Source: Colius striatus | Lineage: Eukaryota; Chordata; Aves; Coliiformes; Coliidae | Direction: 5' to 3' | DNA: 64,000 nucleotides | Assembly (NCBI RefSeq): GCF_028858725.1 | Contig: NC_084771.1 | Coordinates: 10,010,915-10,074,914 of the forward strand | Shown here: positions 61,709 through 64,000 of the stretch, in pieces | Layout: the number at the start of each line of letters is the position of its first letter | Numbering within the stretch: position 1 is the stretch's first letter | Position numbers and translations under genes: made by a program | The notes under the pieces: model-generated | Databases searched by the model: none | What the model was told of the DNA's origin: nothing | What the model saw: only the letters and a program-made list of their open reading frames with translations

Positions 61709-62989
61709 CCCAACACACTGGGATCTCTGCAAGATCACCCTGGCTCTGCTCATCTGTTCCTCCTCCTGTAAAATCCACGAGGAATTCTTACATCCAGTTT
61801 TAAAAAGCAACTTGACATCCACAGATGAAAAGCACTGTGGTAACGGCAAGTATTTTTATTTTTAGAGAGCCTCAAGCCTGAAGATGTGCAGGAGTGCCAA
61901 CAGCAACAAAAATAGAGAAAACTTATCAAAACCATAGCCAAAAGCAACACAGACTAAGAAATAAATCTGTAAAGAATTTGTTGTGGAAATAACATAATCT
62001 CCATGCAACATGCAAAGGCACATATCCTTGCATGGAGCAACCCAAGGAGTGCTCAGGGAAATCTCCAGAATCATCCAAATGTTTTCAGAGTTGCCCCCAG
62101 TTTTGCAAACATTCTCCCTCTAAATTAATCTATTGGGTTGGTTTGGGTTTTTTTTTCCAAGAGAATTTGAATTTAAAACATGGGTTTCTTAGCTAAATAT
62201 AAGTCCATTGTGCACAAACAATGACAATCTCTTTTAAAAACAATTCTTGTTCCACATGCCAAGGGTTATACAATCTCAGATAGTGTGAGTCTTTCTGCGT
62301 GGTTTCACTCAGTCAAAAGACAGTTCTGACAATTGAGAAGATCAGATAAGGATCAGATTTGAAAACCTCTGGGTTTTTTTCTGTATCTTAGTGGAATTCT
62401 TTCAGACTTGGAGCCTAAAACATGATTTGAGAGGCAGGGAGGAGCTTGGGAATAGGTTTATAACTTTTGGAGAATATGCTGCTTGTTTCATTGTTACTAA
62501 ACTCATTCTCTCTGGACAGAGATTCCTGTGCTCAGTGGAAAAGACATTTGGGTAGAAGCACAAGAAGCCTGGGCTAGTGCATAAATTTACATTGAACTGT
62601 ACTAGCAAAGGAATTACAAATCAATTGGTCTGCTTCCAAGATGCAGATTAAAACTGCTGCCACATTTGTTTGAAGCAACCAGAAGCCATCACAGCTGCCA
62701 AAAGCAGCAGTTCAACATTTCCTCCACCATTGGTCTTCATTCCTGCCCCAACACAGTCTCCTCTCTTGTGTCAGCACCAGCAGCCATACAAGCACATTGT
62801 AAAGAGCTTTTCCAGTCTATCCTCATCCAAGCAGCTGCTTCACACCAGGCAGCAGTTTTGCTGCCCTGCTCTGTGCCCTCACAGACCCCGACATGTTTCT
62901 GAGATGCAGAGCTGCATGCCATACTGTCAACAGGGATGCTCCAAGGGTTTATGTAAGCAGCAAAACACTACCCTATGCCTCCTTCTCCT

Positions 62990-63265
62990 TTCCCCCCTAT
63001 GGATACCCAACATTTTGTTGGCTTTTTTGCTGCTTTTGCACTCTGAGCTGATGACTGTGAACAGCCAATGATGGCTCTAAGATCTCTTTCCTAATTTATA
63101 CAAGTGCCATGTCCAAGTTCAGCATCATTTAAGCAGAGTTTATATTCTTTTCTCTAGATGCATTACCTCACAGTTATCTAGACTAAAGCTCACTCTATGC
63201 ACTCACCCATTTCTGTAAGATCCTTCTGGAGTTCCTCAGCACTGCCACAGCATTTGGTTAAAAAG
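62990..63265 (-). mobile_element. Ancient CR1/L3-like LINE remnant
   Basis: The plus strand reads TTTTGTTGGCTTTTTTGCTG, then GATGCATTACCTCACAGTTA and GATCCTTCTGGAGTTCCTCA. These resemble the old vertebrate CR1/L3 3' region in reverse complement. Highly diverged; orientation is inferred. Confidence 0.5.
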
Positions 63266-64000
63266 GACTTTGGTTTCTGTTGATTGTGTTGCCTCTCTTA
63301 GAGCAAGCCAGCAGATCTGTATTCTAGGAATGTCTTTGCTCATATAGAACGTTCACCATAATCTTGCTTAAATTATCTGCCTTTTTTTTTCCTGAGCTGA
63401 AATTCTCCTGGCCACCTAGAAGCTGACAGATATATTACAGCTTGTTTTTATAGGAGGACTATTGTGCTCAGTACTTTTCTATTACTCACTAACATATGCT
63501 TTTAATAGCAAATGTTAACAAAGGTTCCAACTTCCTACACATAGAGAGGGAGACAGTTACATACTGCTGCTAGCTAATCCCCAAATTTATAATGTGTCCA
63601 GATTAAGAACACATTTCAAAGTGCCCTCTTACTGACCACAAGATTTTGAGCATTTTCCTATTCCTCCTCTCATTTTGGCTGTTCTTACAAAACTAGTGTG
63701 AGATTAAAGCACTTTGGTAATGAAATTTCCTGGAAAAAGCTTTTTCAGTGTTTGCAAAAAATCTGGAAGCAAATTTACACTGTAAGACTGGAAAACTATT
63801 CACATAGGAGCCATTTCTCAAAAGACACATGATCTGGCAGCTCCCTCCCAGTACCATGAGCTGGGTGAGCCCTCCAGAAATTTTGTCCCACCTCTTCATC
63901 AGCTGACTGTCACAATGGTCCAAATAATAACACTTGGTGCTTACACAGCCACTCTGCACAAATACTGCTTCAGAAGTGGTTTTTAGAGGGGAAACAGAGC

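Larger units (their letters stand above)
60141..64000. other. Flank upstream of the USP12-like promoter; no gene recognised
   Basis: Besides the CR1 pieces, only short unrelated open frames are seen. One exon-like segment on the minus strand at 60411-60459 is noted as a finding. AT-rich toward the right edge. Confidence 0.5.

Noticed and set aside
1-64000. tRNA, rRNA, CRISPR or endogenous retrovirus
   Set aside because: None could be supported: no clover-leaf with A/B boxes, no spaced identical repeats of CRISPR type, and no gag/pol motifs were seen by eye.

Overview
The window looks like avian nuclear DNA. It holds at least a dozen truncated CR1 LINE fragments with the bird-type 3' end (TTGGAAGGGACC.., ATTCTATGATTCTATGA). 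It has vertebrate exon/intron genes with GT-AG introns, CpG-island promoters and little other repeat content. There are no operons, phage or CRISPR signals.

Two protein-coding genes can be supported, both on the minus strand. (1) A GC-rich, single-coding-exon class A GPCR of the GPR3/GPR6/GPR12 family lies at 10543-11598, with a TATA-containing upstream region near 12.05 kb. (2) A nine-exon ubiquitin-specific protease of the USP12/USP46 family spans 31377-59214. I reconstructed its 369-codon reading frame exon by exon; every intron is GT-AG and every phase joins. Its CpG-island promoter is at about 58.8-59.56 kb and its probable polyadenylation signals are at 29140-29168.

Layout: 1-10.2 kb has no recognised coding gene (one CR1, a small ATCC microsatellite, a possible long 3' UTR of the receptor). 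10.2-13.1 kb is the receptor gene with its CpG island, TATA box, palindromic CRE and GC hairpin. 13.1-29.1 kb is GC-moderate intergenic DNA with many CR1 pieces, an orphan CpG-rich patch at 17.4 kb and a few exon-like or conserved-looking islands. 29.1-59.2 kb is the USP gene, mostly AT-rich intron. 59.2-64 kb is its promoter side, with more CR1 and an ancient LINE remnant.

The most interesting point is the pairing. In mammals GPR12 and USP12 are neighbours in the same relative orientation (human 13q12). Both proteins here, however, differ from the very conserved GPR12 and USP12 and carry mixed family residues. My inference is that this is a separate paralogous (ohnologous) copy of the GPR12-USP12 neighbourhood, the receptor perhaps corresponding to the GPRx/GPR185 type described in frog and fish and absent from mammals. 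The receptor family signals through Gs to cAMP; USP12/46 enzymes are deubiquitinases activated by WDR48 and WDR20. I see no functional link between them beyond shared ancestry of the locus. Comparisons with known proteins are from memory, not from a search.
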